Positions 51,776 through 61,232 of a stretch of 64,000 nucleotides of DNA are shown here, in pieces. Position 1 is the first letter of the stretch; every line of letters begins with the position of its first letter. The position numbers and the translations under genes are program-made. The notes beneath the pieces are model-generated. The model ran no database searches, was not told the DNA's origin, and saw only the letters and a list, made by a program, of their open reading frames with translations. Origin of the DNA: Salimicrobium halophilum. Its GTDB lineage: Bacteria; Bacillota; Bacilli; Bacillales; Halobacillaceae. The stretch is taken from contig NZ_FNEV01000004.1 in assembly GCF_900100295.1 (NCBI RefSeq), positions 62,001-126,000 on the forward strand. The letters are read 5' to 3'.

Positions 51776-51800
51776 AAAAGGCCCGGAGAAACTCCGGACC
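51776..51800 (-). terminator. Terminator of the SLH nucleotidase gene
   Basis: GGTCCGGAG / CTCCGGGCC, loop TTT, then TTTT on the minus strand. Confidence 0.85.
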
Positions 51801-51816
51801 TTCTTCAGGTCAAAAA

Positions 51817-54339
51817 TCATTGCATAATCTGGTAAATGACTTTCGCTGCTTCTTCACGATTCGCAGCATCTTTCGGACGGAAGATATTGTTCTCCTGACC
51901 TTCCATGATTCCAAGTTCATGTGCTGCATTGATATAAGGATCGAATTCTTTGCGAATATGTCCTTCATCTTCGAAAATGTGATCTTCTTCTGCTTCATAG
52001 TCTACGTCGTGATACAGATTATAAGCGCGCATCAGCATCGTCGCCATCTGTTCCCTCGTGATATTTTCATCCGGGCGGAACGTCGTTTCTGTATACCCGT
52101 TCGTGATTCCGGCTTCATGTACTGCGGTCACTTCATCACCGAATCTGTCATTCACATCCGTAAACGGAAGCTCCCCTTCTGCTTCAAGATCCAATGCGCG
52201 CGAAATGAACGCTGCGAACTGGGCACGAGTCACTTCTGTATCGGGACGGAATTCCGATTTGCTGTACCCCTTAATCACACCAAGATCTGTCAGTGGATAG
52301 ATGTAGGGAGCGAAGTGATGATCCTCCGGTACGTCTTCAAACATCGAACCAGTCTGTTCTTCCTCAGGCAGGTTGAACTCATATGTCGCAAATCCGTCGT
52401 CCTTCGTTTCTTGATAGGTAATCGAATCGATGTCTTCGGAGTACTTCTGTCCGCCAGGAGCGGAAGTGAACGTTAAGGTCGGGTCTCCTTCGATCGGAGC
52501 GAAGGACCAGTTCTCATCAGCTTTCGGGTTGATGCTTTCGTTACCCTGGATATAGTTGACGAGCACCTGTCTGTTCTCATCCGGGGACTCGATGACAACA
52601 TTATCCCCATCAGGATTGGCGAATTTCATGTTTGCCCGGTAGTTGTTCGTCGCGACGAGAAACTCCTGGTCCGGATCAATCGCCTCTCCCTGATACTGTA
52701 CATTTTCAATGCGGTGACTATCGTTGATCTGTTCTCCGTCATTGTTGTAACGGGCAGGTTCCGTTACGTCAATCTCATAGGTGATACCATCGATCACGTC
52801 AAAATTGTAACTCGGGAATCCTGGCTCCGTACTCGTATTTTCTTTCACGAGCTGTTGCGGTCCTTCTTCCTCAGGATCGATCTGATTGAACTGACCGGCA
52901 CTCCACTCCAGCCACTCGATGACCTGAGCTCCGTTGATTTTCACGGCACGTACCGTGTTCGGATATTTATACAAGGAGGTCGTATCTTTGATAGCAAGAT
53001 CTCCTGCTTCGATATCCGTAAAGTCACTGACTCCGTCACGACCGGCTTTGAATGGTGCGGCCGCTGAAAGGACAGGCAGTCCGTCATATTCCGTTCCCTG
53101 AATATATTTCTCCACGTATTGTTTCTGTGCATCATTTACAATCTGTACGGTCGGATCGTCGAGCACTTGAGAGAAATAACTGTATAGCGGTACTTCCGTT
53201 TCACCGACCGGTGTAGCAACATAGTCCTGAGTCGCTTCATGGTCCTCTTCTACAGCATCCTCCACACCTTCGTGGTTATCTACCAGCGATTCGCCGTTCT
53301 CGGAGTCATAGATGGCACGGACTTCAGACTGTTGATCCGCAACCGTCCACTCCCCGTTCTGATATTCAAGAGACAAGTCTACAACCCCGAGGTGCGAGCC
53401 CCAGAATCCGGCCTGTGCGACAGCAACGCCGTTGATCGTACCTTTTTCAAGGTCGACACCTGCCATCCCATCGAGCCCTGCATAATCTTCACTCGGAAAC
53501 GCCTGATGGGAGTGTCCGAATAGTAAAGCATCAAACCCGTCCACCGTCGTCAGTTGATACGTCTGGTTCTCTGCTCCCTTGATATAATCCTCTGTATTAC
53601 CGAGTCCGGAGTGCGGGACACCGACAATCACGTCAGCTCCGGCTTCTTTCATTTCCGGAATGAACTTTTCTGCCGTTTCTTTCAGGTCACGTGTTTCGAC
53701 CTTGCCTTGAAGCTTGTCCTTATCCCACTGCATAATCTGTGGCGGAGTGAACCCGATGACCCCTACCTGGATCGTATGAGTGTCCCCGTCTTCATCCGTC
53801 ACTTCCTTATCAAGGATGACATAAGGGTCGAAATAGTTTTCATTGTTGGTCGGATCGTCATCATCATCCGCTTTATAAACGTTCGCATTGACATAAGGGA
53901 AGTCCGATCCGTCTGTCGCCTGACTTAAGTATTCGAGACCATAGTTGAATTCATGGTTTCCGTAGTTCCCGGCATCGTAATCCAATAGATTCATAGCTTT
54001 ATACACCGGGTGTATGTTTCCTTCTTCGTCGAGGACCTTTTTGTTATGCACATAGTCCGCAAGAGGATTCCCCTGAATAAGGTCCCCGTTATCAATAAGA
54101 ACGTTGTTCGGGGCTTCCCCTTCCGCTTCTTCAATCAGACTAGCCACTTTCACCAGTCCCACGGTATCGTCACTGGTTCCACTGAAATAATCGAAGTTCA
54201 TCACGTTGCTGTGGATATCCGTCGTTTCCATCAGCCTGAGATTCACTTCGTCCCCGTTTTCCTGAGCCGAGAGTCCGGCAGTAGGGAGCACCATTCCAAG
54301 AACAAGAGCTCCTGCACTTAACCACCCAATTTTTTTCAA
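51817..54339 (-). CDS. SLH-anchored 2',3'-cyclic-nucleotide phosphodiesterase / nucleotidase
   Basis: 840 residues. Signal peptide ends near AGLSAQEN. The N-terminal metallophosphoesterase domain has LMETTDIHSNVMNFDY, IDNGDLIQGN, GNHEFNYG and LLFGHSHQAF for two metal ions. The 5'-nucleotidase C-terminal domain follows (about 370-620). Residues about 665-840 hold three SLH repeats (FEDVPEDHHFAPYIYPLTDL; FTDVNDRFGDEVTAVHEAGI; FEDEGHIRKEFDPYINAAHE), which bind the cell-wall polymer. The protein thus scavenges extracellular nucleotides while tied to the wall. Very acidic, as in halophiles. Monocistronic. Confidence 0.92.
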   Translation of the reverse strand: MKKIGWLSAGALVLGMVLPTAGLSAQENGDEVNLRLMETTDIHSNVMNFDYFSGTSDDTVGLVKVASLIEEAEGEAPNNVLIDNGDLIQGNPLADYVHNKKVLDEEGNIHPVYKAMNLLDYDAGNYGNHEFNYGLEYLSQATDGSDFPYVNANVYKADDDDDPTNNENYFDPYVILDKEVTDEDGDTHTIQVGVIGFTPPQIMQWDKDKLQGKVETRDLKETAEKFIPEMKEAGADVIVGVPHSGLGNTEDYIKGAENQTYQLTTVDGFDALLFGHSHQAFPSEDYAGLDGMAGVDLEKGTINGVAVAQAGFWGSHLGVVDLSLEYQNGEWTVADQQSEVRAIYDSENGESLVDNHEGVEDAVEEDHEATQDYVATPVGETEVPLYSYFSQVLDDPTVQIVNDAQKQYVEKYIQGTEYDGLPVLSAAAPFKAGRDGVSDFTDIEAGDLAIKDTTSLYKYPNTVRAVKINGAQVIEWLEWSAGQFNQIDPEEEGPQQLVKENTSTEPGFPSYNFDVIDGITYEIDVTEPARYNNDGEQINDSHRIENVQYQGEAIDPDQEFLVATNNYRANMKFANPDGDNVVIESPDENRQVLVNYIQGNESINPKADENWSFAPIEGDPTLTFTSAPGGQKYSEDIDSITYQETKDDGFATYEFNLPEEEQTGSMFEDVPEDHHFAPYIYPLTDLGVIKGYSKSEFRPDTEVTRAQFAAFISRALDLEAEGELPFTDVNDRFGDEVTAVHEAGITNGYTETTFRPDENITREQMATMLMRAYNLYHDVDYEAEEDHIFEDEGHIRKEFDPYINAAHELGIMEGQENNIFRPKDAANREEAAKVIYQIMQ

Positions 54340-54436
54340 ATGATTCCCCTCCTATATGAATGCGTTTTCAAAATACACGTCCATTATAACAAATGGAAGT
54401 GTAATAATTCACATACTAAGTGATTAACAATATTTA

Positions 54437-54473
54437 TAAAAAAACAAAACCACCCCTGTCGCTGAGAGGTGGT
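54437..54473 (-). terminator. argF terminator
   Basis: ACCACCTCT / AGGGGTGGT on the minus strand, 7-base loop, followed by TTTGTTTTTTT. Confidence 0.88.
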
Positions 54474-54484
54474 CTTCTATGAAG

Positions 54485-55432
54485 CTATAACAATGCTTCC
54501 ATAATCGCTTTTTGAACGTGCAAGCGGTTCTCTGCCTGATCGAATACGACCGATTGAGAGCCGTCGATCACTTCCGCTGTAATCTCTTCTCCGCGGTGAG
54601 CCGGCAGACAATGCAGCACACTGACGTCCGCCTTCGCGAGTCCCACCAATTCCTGATTGACCTGATAAGGGGCAAGAGCTTTCTTTCTCTCCGTTTCTTC
54701 CTCTTCCTGACCCATGCTGGTCCATACATCGGTGTAAAGGACATCCGCTCCATCCACAGCCGTCTTGATATCACTCGTCACCGTAAGGCTTCCGCCATTT
54801 TCAGCCGCGAGCCGCCCGGCATCATTGGTGACGAAATCAAGAGGCTCATACCCTTCCGGTGATGCGATGACAACTTCAAGACCGAGAATCGCACCGATGA
54901 TCATCAGAGAATGGGCTACATTATTCCCATCGCCCGCGTATACAAGTTTGACGCCGGCCAGTTTGCCTTTTTGTTCATAAATCGTCATCATGTCAGCGAG
55001 CGCCTGACACGGGTGGTAGATGTCACACAACCCGTTGATGATCGGAACGGTTCCGTTTGCGGCAAGTTCCTCGAGCTTCTTATGCGAATCGGTCCGGATC
55101 ATGATGCCGTCTACGTACCTCGATAGCACCTGGGCGGTATCCGCGATCGTTTCTCCACGCCCGAGTTGCATATCCCGGCTGTTCAAATTGATGGCCTTTC
55201 CGCCAAGTTGTGTCATACCGACCTCGAAGGACACGCGCGTCCGCGTCGAAGACTTCTCGAAAATCATCGCTAACGTTTTCTGCGCCAGCGCTTCGGATAG
55301 AGGCTGCTGTTTCATTTCCACCGCCCGCTCCAATAGGTGTATGATTTCGGCTTTCTGATAATCCTTCCACGTCAGTAAATGCCGTCCCTGGAAAGACACG
55401 CTTACCTGTTTGGGCTCTGTTTCTACACTCAT
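54485..55432 (-). CDS. argF: Ornithine carbamoyltransferase
   Basis: 315 residues. Carbamoyl-phosphate-binding SSTRTRVSFE, ornithine site HPCQALADM and LHCLPAHRGEE are intact. It makes citrulline from ornithine and carbamoyl phosphate. The ATG overlaps the carB stop by 4 bp (ATGA). As the last gene of carA-carB-argF it receives its substrate directly from the synthetase encoded before it. Anabolic role is supported by ARG boxes upstream and absence of arcA/arcC. Confidence 0.96.
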   Translation of the reverse strand: MSVETEPKQVSVSFQGRHLLTWKDYQKAEIIHLLERAVEMKQQPLSEALAQKTLAMIFEKSSTRTRVSFEVGMTQLGGKAINLNSRDMQLGRGETIADTAQVLSRYVDGIMIRTDSHKKLEELAANGTVPIINGLCDIYHPCQALADMMTIYEQKGKLAGVKLVYAGDGNNVAHSLMIIGAILGLEVVIASPEGYEPLDFVTNDAGRLAAENGGSLTVTSDIKTAVDGADVLYTDVWTSMGQEEEETERKKALAPYQVNQELVGLAKADVSVLHCLPAHRGEEITAEVIDGSQSVVFDQAENRLHVQKAIMEALL

Positions 55433-58413
55433 ATCATCACCTCGTTCCCTTTCGGTTGTACAAGAGCTATACGTTCTTTATTACGATATCCGATGCTTTC
55501 TTTGTATGCCTGGTACGTCGCTTCATTACTGAAGATCGTAATGCCGGCTTTCAGCGCTTCGACCCGTTTCTGTTTCGCTTCTGCTGTGTCCTCTTCATTG
55601 TGATAGACAGCCGCTTCCTTAGAAGAGAGCCACTTGGCGAAATCATCATCTTTTCCTTCATGGAAGCAGGCCGCACTGTCAGGATGTGGAAGGTGTTCGA
55701 ACACTTTTGCAAGTGCCTGTTCTGTCGTTTTCCCGAGATACATCCCTTCTCCGGTGGACATCATGTTCGCACCGAGCTTGTGATCGAGTTCCGCAAGCGC
55801 ATGTGAGGAGAACACAGGAAACTTCACTGCTGTGTATGGGATATCAGGCTTAACGGACGGCAATTCACTCGTTTCATCGACCATCGCCCGGACCGCCCAG
55901 TCAATCAGCGGTACAGCAGCTGTTTTGCTGACGATTGGAACAGTCCGACTTGAACGTGGGTTCACTTCGAGCACATACACATCGTCTCCGTTCACGAGGA
56001 ACTGGATATTCATGATTCCTTTATAATTCACGTGCGTCGCGATCTGTTCCGCATACGTTTCCACTTTTTCCTGGACGTCCGGCTTCACCTGCGCAGGAAA
56101 TACAGCCATACTGTCTCCGGAATGGACACCTGCTGCTTCAATGTGCGCCATGAGTCCCGGGATGAATACGTCTTTCCCATTACTGACAAGTTCGACTTCC
56201 ACTTCGTTTCCTGTAATGAACTGATCCATCACGAGCGGATAGTGCTTCGCTTCGGTTTCTTCAAGGGCCGCTTCGAGCTCATCTTTGGAGTGAATTACGA
56301 CCATTCCCTGACCTCCGATTACGTAGGAAGGGCGGCACAGTAGCGGGTACTGATAAGAATCTGCAGCCTGGCGCGCTTCATCAGCGGAGTGACACATTTC
56401 CCCCGGCACGTGAGGAACATCGATCTCCTGCAGCAAATCGTAGAATGCTTCACGGTCCTCCAGGCTCGCAATCACTTTTGCGGGGACTCCCGCCACTTTA
56501 TAGCCATGATTCTCGATTTCTTCTGTGACGTTGAGTGCCGTCTGTCCGCCGAAAGCTGTGAATACGATATCCACCTGTTCAAAAGCGGCGACGTCCAGAA
56601 TGTTCTCGAGTTTGAGCGGTTCGAAATACAGACGATCCGCCGTTTCGTAATCCGTACTCACCGTTTCCGGATTATTGTTTATCATAATCGTGGTGTAGCC
56701 CTGACTTTGCAGACTCTCGATTGCCTTCACCGCACTGTAATCGAACTCCACACCCTGACCGATACGGATGGGGCCGGCACCGATGATCAGTGCTTTTCTC
56801 TCCGCTTCGAGAGGTTTGATTTCTGTATTACCGGCGTAGGTGCTGTAGACATAGTTCGTCTCAGCTTCGAATTCTCCCGCACATGTATCGACGATTTTAT
56901 AAGAAGGGGCTATTTCGTACTTGTTCCTGAACCCGATCCAATCTTTTTCCGGTGTACCGGTGATTTCAGCAAGTTTCGCATCTGAAACCCCATGCAGCTT
57001 CGCCTCCTTCACTGTAGCTGGCGACGTATCTTCAGAGAGCTTCTTCTCCCAGGAGAGCATGTTCTGGAATACATTCAGGAAAAACGGATCGAAGCCGGTC
57101 GCTCTGAATATTTCTTCTTGTGACGTTCCCTGACGCATCAGGTCGAGGACAGCGAAGAATCTTGCGTCCGTCGGCGCCTTGATGTGCTCCCAAGTCGTTT
57201 CTTCATCAAAAGTGGGGAGCGTCTGATCGAGAGAATCGATCGCTTTCATGAAAGCAGCTTCGAGTGTCCGCTCAATCGCCATGACCTCTCCGGTAGCTTT
57301 CATTTTCGTTCCGAGAGTACGATTCGCTCCTTTGAATTTATCAAACGGCCAGCGCGGGAATTTGACGACGACGTAATCGAGCGTCGGCTCGAAACTTGCG
57401 TACGTATAGCCGGTGAGCGGATTCATCAGTTCATCCAGGCGATACCCGAGAGCAAGCTTGGCCGCCATTTTCGCAATCGGATAGCCGGTCGCTTTCGATG
57501 CAAGCGCTGAAGAACGGCTGACCCGCGGATTCACTTCAATGATATAATACTGCTTACTCTTCGGATCGAGTGCGAACTGGACGTTACATCCCCCGATGAC
57601 ATTCAGGCTGTTCACGATCTCAAGGGCAGCCGTACGGAGCATCTGGTATTCGTTATCGGTCAGTGTCTGCGAAGGTGCCGTCACGATCGAATCACCGGTA
57701 TGGACTCCGACAGGATCGACGTTCTCCATGTTACACACCGAGATACACGTCCCGTCTTTATCGCGCATCACTTCGTATTCGACTTCTTTGAAACCGGCGA
57801 TGCTTTTCTCAAGGATGACCTGGGAAATCGGACTCGCTTTCAGTCCATCCTTCATCAGCGTCTCCAATTCCTCTTCGTCGTGTGCGATTCCGCCCCCACG
57901 TCCTCCGAGCGTATAAGCGGGTCGACTGATTACCGGAAATCCGGTATGGCTTGCGAAGGCTTTGGCATGTTCAAAGTCGGTGATGACCTCACTCTCCACC
58001 ACCGGCTGGTCCGTTTCCTGCATCACTTGACGGAATTGTTCCCGGTCTTCCCCCTGCTGGATGGAATCGATGGAGGTTCCCAGCACCTTCACCCCGTACT
58101 TGTTCAACACGCCTGCTTCTTTCAATTCGACAGCAAGATTCAAAGCCGTCTGTCCGCCGAGTCCTGCAAGCAAGGCATCCGGTTTCTCCTGCTGGATGAT
58201 CGTTTCGATGCTCTCTACTGTGAGAGGTTCACAATACACGCTATCTGCAATCTCCGGGTCCGTCATGATGGTCGCCGGATTATTGTTGATGAGAACCACT
58301 TCAAGACCTTCTTCTTTCAAGGCAAGGCAGCCTTGCGTGCCGGAATAGTCGAACTCTGCCGCCTGGCCGATGATGATAGGACCGGATCCGATCACTAGTA
58401 CTTTTTCAGGCAT
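55429..58413 (-). CDS. carB: Carbamoyl-phosphate synthase large subunit (arginine type)
   Basis: 994 residues, two homologous ATP-grasp halves. VLVIGSGPIIIGQAAEFDYS begins the first half, and IIGAGPIRIGQGVEFDYSAV the second, with EVNPRVSRSSALASKATGYP and EVNPRSSRTVPIVSK as metal-binding blocks. It is shorter than the roughly 1,065-residue pyrimidine-type enzyme, as is the arginine-specific CarB of Bacillus. The C-terminal regulatory domain is reduced. It uses ammonia from CarA, bicarbonate and ATP. It overlaps carA by 8 bp and argF by 4 bp. Confidence 0.95.
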   Translation of the reverse strand: MPEKVLVIGSGPIIIGQAAEFDYSGTQGCLALKEEGLEVVLINNNPATIMTDPEIADSVYCEPLTVESIETIIQQEKPDALLAGLGGQTALNLAVELKEAGVLNKYGVKVLGTSIDSIQQGEDREQFRQVMQETDQPVVESEVITDFEHAKAFASHTGFPVISRPAYTLGGRGGGIAHDEEELETLMKDGLKASPISQVILEKSIAGFKEVEYEVMRDKDGTCISVCNMENVDPVGVHTGDSIVTAPSQTLTDNEYQMLRTAALEIVNSLNVIGGCNVQFALDPKSKQYYIIEVNPRVSRSSALASKATGYPIAKMAAKLALGYRLDELMNPLTGYTYASFEPTLDYVVVKFPRWPFDKFKGANRTLGTKMKATGEVMAIERTLEAAFMKAIDSLDQTLPTFDEETTWEHIKAPTDARFFAVLDLMRQGTSQEEIFRATGFDPFFLNVFQNMLSWEKKLSEDTSPATVKEAKLHGVSDAKLAEITGTPEKDWIGFRNKYEIAPSYKIVDTCAGEFEAETNYVYSTYAGNTEIKPLEAERKALIIGAGPIRIGQGVEFDYSAVKAIESLQSQGYTTIMINNNPETVSTDYETADRLYFEPLKLENILDVAAFEQVDIVFTAFGGQTALNVTEEIENHGYKVAGVPAKVIASLEDREAFYDLLQEIDVPHVPGEMCHSADEARQAADSYQYPLLCRPSYVIGGQGMVVIHSKDELEAALEETEAKHYPLVMDQFITGNEVEVELVSNGKDVFIPGLMAHIEAAGVHSGDSMAVFPAQVKPDVQEKVETYAEQIATHVNYKGIMNIQFLVNGDDVYVLEVNPRSSRTVPIVSKTAAVPLIDWAVRAMVDETSELPSVKPDIPYTAVKFPVFSSHALAELDHKLGANMMSTGEGMYLGKTTEQALAKVFEHLPHPDSAACFHEGKDDDFAKWLSSKEAAVYHNEEDTAEAKQKRVEALKAGITIFSNEATYQAYKESIGYRNKERIALVQPKGNEVMI

Positions 58414-59467
58414 ATGTCGTAACTCCTTTCTTCTCCACCAATGCGAAAAATTCTTCGATCATCCACGCCGCATCTTGTGGCCCCGGGTTCGCTTCCGGAT
58501 GGAATTGCGCACTGAAAATCGGCTTCGATTTATGCACAACACCTTCAACCGAGCCGTCGTTCACATGAATCATGCGCGCTTCGAGCGGCGTATCCGTAAG
58601 ACTCTCCGAAGTCACTACGTAATTATGGTTCTGTGACGTGATGAATACGTAATTCGTCTTCTTATCTTTCACCGGATGGTTGGCACCGCGATGGCCGAAT
58701 GGAAGCTTCTTCGTATCCGCTCCATATGCGAGTGAAATCACCTGATGGCCATAACAGATACCGAATGCCGGATACGTATCAAGAACTTCTTTTATTTGAG
58801 GCAGGTAACCGGTCACGTCTTTCGGGTCTCCTGGTCCGTTTGAAAGAACGATACCGTCCGGATGGATATCATAAATATCTGCAATATCGCGGAAAGGTAG
58901 AGTCGTAACTTTTGCCCCTCCGGCAAGCAGTTCATCCAGAATCGACTGCTTCCAGCCAAAGTCGATGAGAACAAGATGGGTATCCCCTTCTCCGTATACC
59001 TGTTTCTCTTTCTGACTGACTTCATACACTTGCCCCGCCGCTTCGACAGGAACAGGCGCGGTCTTCTCATTAGCGATACTCGCCCGGCACGTCCCTTTTG
59101 TACGGATCGCTTTGGTGAGCTCTCTCGTATCAACCTTCGTTAAGTAAGGAATATTCTGTTCTTCCATATAAGCAGCAAGCGACTGATCTGCGAGATAATG
59201 GTTGTCATCATCCGAGCACTGCCACATGATCGCACCCTTCACCTGAGGTTCTCCGCTTTCAGAACTCTCCCCCGAAACCCCGTAATTACCGATAAGCGGA
59301 TATGTGAAAACAACGATCTGACCACGGTAGGAAGGGTCCGTCAGCACTTCCTGGTAACCGGTCATGCCTGTGTAAAACACGACTTCCCCTTCGATTGCTG
59401 ACGTCCATTCCCCGGAAGCTTCCCCTTCGAAAAACTGTCCATCTTCGAGCTGAATAACACCTTTCAT
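58406..59467 (-). CDS. carA: Carbamoyl-phosphate synthase small subunit (arginine type)
   Basis: 353 residues. The N-terminal CarA domain begins GVIQLEDGQFFEGEA and has TGMTGYQEVLTDPSYRGQIV. The C-terminal class I amidotransferase has the nucleophile Cys in FGICYGHQVIS and His/Glu in SAQFHPEANPGP. It releases ammonia from glutamine for CarB. First gene of carA-carB-argF. Two ARG-box-like sites and a good promoter lie just upstream. Confidence 0.95.
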   Translation of the reverse strand: MKGVIQLEDGQFFEGEASGEWTSAIEGEVVFYTGMTGYQEVLTDPSYRGQIVVFTYPLIGNYGVSGESSESGEPQVKGAIMWQCSDDDNHYLADQSLAAYMEEQNIPYLTKVDTRELTKAIRTKGTCRASIANEKTAPVPVEAAGQVYEVSQKEKQVYGEGDTHLVLIDFGWKQSILDELLAGGAKVTTLPFRDIADIYDIHPDGIVLSNGPGDPKDVTGYLPQIKEVLDTYPAFGICYGHQVISLAYGADTKKLPFGHRGANHPVKDKKTNYVFITSQNHNYVVTSESLTDTPLEARMIHVNDGSVEGVVHKSKPIFSAQFHPEANPGPQDAAWMIEEFFALVEKKGVTTYA

Positions 59468-59485
59468 GTAACCACCTCATCTATT

Positions 59486-59519
59486 TGCATATTTATTATC
59501 TTTTATGAATATTTATGCT
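59486..59519 (-). promoter_or_regulatory. Two ARG-box-like sites before carA
   Basis: TGCATATTTATTAT (59486-59499) and TGAATATTTATGCT (59506-59519), centres 20 bp apart. Each has a good half-site of the ARG box (TGAATWWWWATTCA) and a degenerate other half. The 20-bp spacing on one DNA face suits hexameric ArgR/AhrC. They lie directly after the -10 box. Confidence 0.6.
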
Positions 59520-59548
59520 ATTATCTAATCAAATTATGAAAATGTCAA
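59520..59548 (-). promoter_or_regulatory. carA promoter
   Basis: Minus strand TTGACA, 17-bp spacer, GATAAT. Confidence 0.8.
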
Positions 59549-59564
59549 GGGGATAGTGAAAACC

Positions 59565-59635
59565 GGTTTCTGGGTGCTGCAACTGGATCACGAAGCGAAA
59601 AGTAGTTTCACACCGCTAGAATCCCTGGCTATAAA
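59565..59635 (+). repeat. Family 1 remnants, copies L (right half) and M (left half)
   Basis: GGTTTCTGGGTGCTGCAACT at 59565 is the right end of a copy whose left half is gone. GAAGCGAAAAGTAGTTTCAC, then CGCTAGAATCCCTGG at 59592 is the left end of the next copy. The order right-end, left-end is what remains of a tandem pair after deletion of the outer parts. Confidence 0.6.
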
Positions 59636-59651
59636 AGCTCGTCTTCTGTTG

Positions 59652-59750
59652 GACGACGTTCAAAGTCTTGTTCCTGTGTTGAGTGTCCCGCAAATTCCTT
59701 CGCCACCCATCCACACGCCAGTTCCCATTCTGAACGTCCCTGTATAAAAA
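59652..59750 (+). repeat. Family 3 repeat, copy 2
   Basis: Matches the reverse complement of 30.88-31.0 kb: GTTCCTGTGTTGAGTG, CGCAAATTCC and CTGAACGTCC blocks in the same order. It again lies beside family 1 sequence. Confidence 0.55.
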
Positions 59751-59752
59751 TA

Positions 59753-59793
59753 GCGCGCCACTCAAGTGAGAACCTCCAACCTGAGTGGCGCGC
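59753..59793. repeat. Strong inverted repeat
   Basis: Perfect 12-bp arms, GCGCGCCACTCA and TGAGTGGCGCGC, separated by 17 bp. No T-tract. It lies between carA and the hydroxylase terminator, at the end of the family 3 copy, and may be that repeat's terminus. Confidence 0.7.
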
Positions 59794-59807
59794 AAACTCA
59801 ACCCAAA

Positions 59808-59835
59808 AGAAAAACCATCCACAAAATGTGGATGG
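59808..59835 (-). terminator. Hydroxylase gene terminator
   Basis: CCATCCACA / TGTGGATGG, loop TTT, then TTTTTCTTTT on the minus strand; the stem abuts the stop codon. Confidence 0.9.
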
Positions 59836-61128
59836 TCAGTCAAAGGACTGGAATACGTAAGAGTCCTGTACGGTATAAACTTCTTCTCCTAGCAGCTGAT
59901 TGACAATCACCTTGCTACGGAACACAGCGAGCCCAAGATTCGTCGAACCGACGCCATGCGTGTGGGTGATGCCACTGTTAGCAAAAATGTTATAAGGCGT
60001 TTCTTTCTTTTCCACCAACCTGTAATCTTTGGTCACCTTATAGCGTCCCTGTTCATCGAATTCGATCTCATCGGCCAACTCATGGATGAACTCAGGGATA
60101 TTAGGCTGATAGCCGGTCGCTACAACCACTTTATCCGTCTGATGGGAGTACGTATCTTCTTTCTGATAGTGATAGCAAGTCAGTTCATACCCGCCGTCTT
60201 TCTGTTCAATCCCTGTAACCTTGGTCAAAGGATTAAGGCCTACGTTCAGCGCTTCTCCCCCCACAGAATATTCATACAGCAAATTGTATATATCCGTAAT
60301 CGTATGTTCACTGATCCCTTTGTAATAAAGCCCCTGGGAATCAAAGATTTCATCCTTCTTCTCCTGTGGCAGCGGATAGAAATAATCGATGTAATCCGGA
60401 GAAAAATGTTCCAGATTCAACTTCGATTCTTCCATGGAAGCAAAACCCGGGGACCTGGTGATCCAGTCGAGCCTGAAGCCGCATGTACGCTGCTCTCTCA
60501 ACAGTTCACGGAAAGCTTCCGCCGCACTCTGTCCCGATCCGACTACGGTGATGGATGAGGCAGCCCGGCACGTATGGCGCTGGATTTCGAAATCCGCCGT
60601 ATGGAAGACGTCTTCTTCCGGCATCCCCTGCAGAGATTTCGGCAGTGCAGGAGAACTTCCTGTACCGAGCACGACATGCTTCGTATAGTAGGATTCCTCC
60701 TTGCCGCTCCCTTCATCACGAACATTGACCAGGTGATGGCCATCCTCCAGGCGTTCGATCCCCGTCACCGTCTTCCCGAAACGACAGCTCTCGATACGCT
60801 CCGAAGCCCATTTGCAGTAATCATTGTATTCTCTTCTCGGAATATCGAGACGCTGCAATATATAAAATTGATACATCCGTCCCTGTTGGCTGATATAATT
60901 CAAAAAACTGTGAGGATTCGTCGGGTCCGCCATCGTAACCAGGTCCGCGAGAAACGGTACCTGCAATTTCGTCCCTTCGATCAGCATCCCCGGGTGCCAG
61001 GCAAACGCCGGTTTCTGTTCAAAAAAAGCCGCTTTCACGTCCTGCGTATCCAATAACGCCGCAAGGCTCAGATTGAACGGACCTATGCCGACACCGATCA
61101 CATCATACATCTCATGCTGTTGTTCCAC
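59836..61128 (-). CDS. SidA/IucD/PvdA-type lysine/ornithine N-monooxygenase
   Basis: 430 residues from a GTG at 61128 (AAGGGG upstream); an internal ATG at 61110 lacks a good RBS. FAD-binding GVGIGPFNLSLAAL, the substrate region LQVPFLADLVTMADPTNPHS, NADPH-binding VVGSGQSAAEAF and the C-terminal ATGYQPNIP are all typical. Enzymes of this group hydroxylate the side-chain amine of lysine or ornithine for hydroxamate siderophores. No NIS or NRPS synthetase gene is next to it; two ABC exporter genes lie just upstream on the same strand. Substrate not decided. Confidence 0.9.
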   Translation of the reverse strand: MEQQHEMYDVIGVGIGPFNLSLAALLDTQDVKAAFFEQKPAFAWHPGMLIEGTKLQVPFLADLVTMADPTNPHSFLNYISQQGRMYQFYILQRLDIPRREYNDYCKWASERIESCRFGKTVTGIERLEDGHHLVNVRDEGSGKEESYYTKHVVLGTGSSPALPKSLQGMPEEDVFHTADFEIQRHTCRAASSITVVGSGQSAAEAFRELLREQRTCGFRLDWITRSPGFASMEESKLNLEHFSPDYIDYFYPLPQEKKDEIFDSQGLYYKGISEHTITDIYNLLYEYSVGGEALNVGLNPLTKVTGIEQKDGGYELTCYHYQKEDTYSHQTDKVVVATGYQPNIPEFIHELADEIEFDEQGRYKVTKDYRLVEKKETPYNIFANSGITHTHGVGSTNLGLAVFRSKVIVNQLLGEEVYTVQDSYVFQSFD

Positions 61129-61145
61129 TAATCTCGACCCCTTTT

Positions 61146-61170
61146 TTCAGAAAAAACGCGTATTTCTGAA
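61146..61170 (-). promoter_or_regulatory. Inverted repeat upstream of the hydroxylase gene
   Basis: TTCAGAAA / TTTCTGAA with a 9-base spacer, followed on the minus strand by AAAAAGGGG (the RBS). It might be a regulatory palindrome; it is a poor terminator. Just upstream lies TGATAAGATTAATA, which resembles a weak Fur box, but I would not call it. Confidence 0.35.
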
Positions 61171-61232
61171 GTTTTCCCTATTAATCTTATCATATTGAAG
61201 GAAAAACGAAACGAAAAATTTTGAACCTTCCA

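Noticed and set aside
54485-59467. Pyrimidine-type carbamoyl-phosphate synthase
   Set aside because: No pyr genes or PyrR attenuator; carB is short, linked to argF and preceded by ARG-box-like sites, so it is the arginine enzyme.
61171-61232. Fur box before the N-hydroxylase gene
   Set aside because: TGATAAGATTAATA matches only part of the 7-1-7 consensus; not enough to call, although iron control would be expected.
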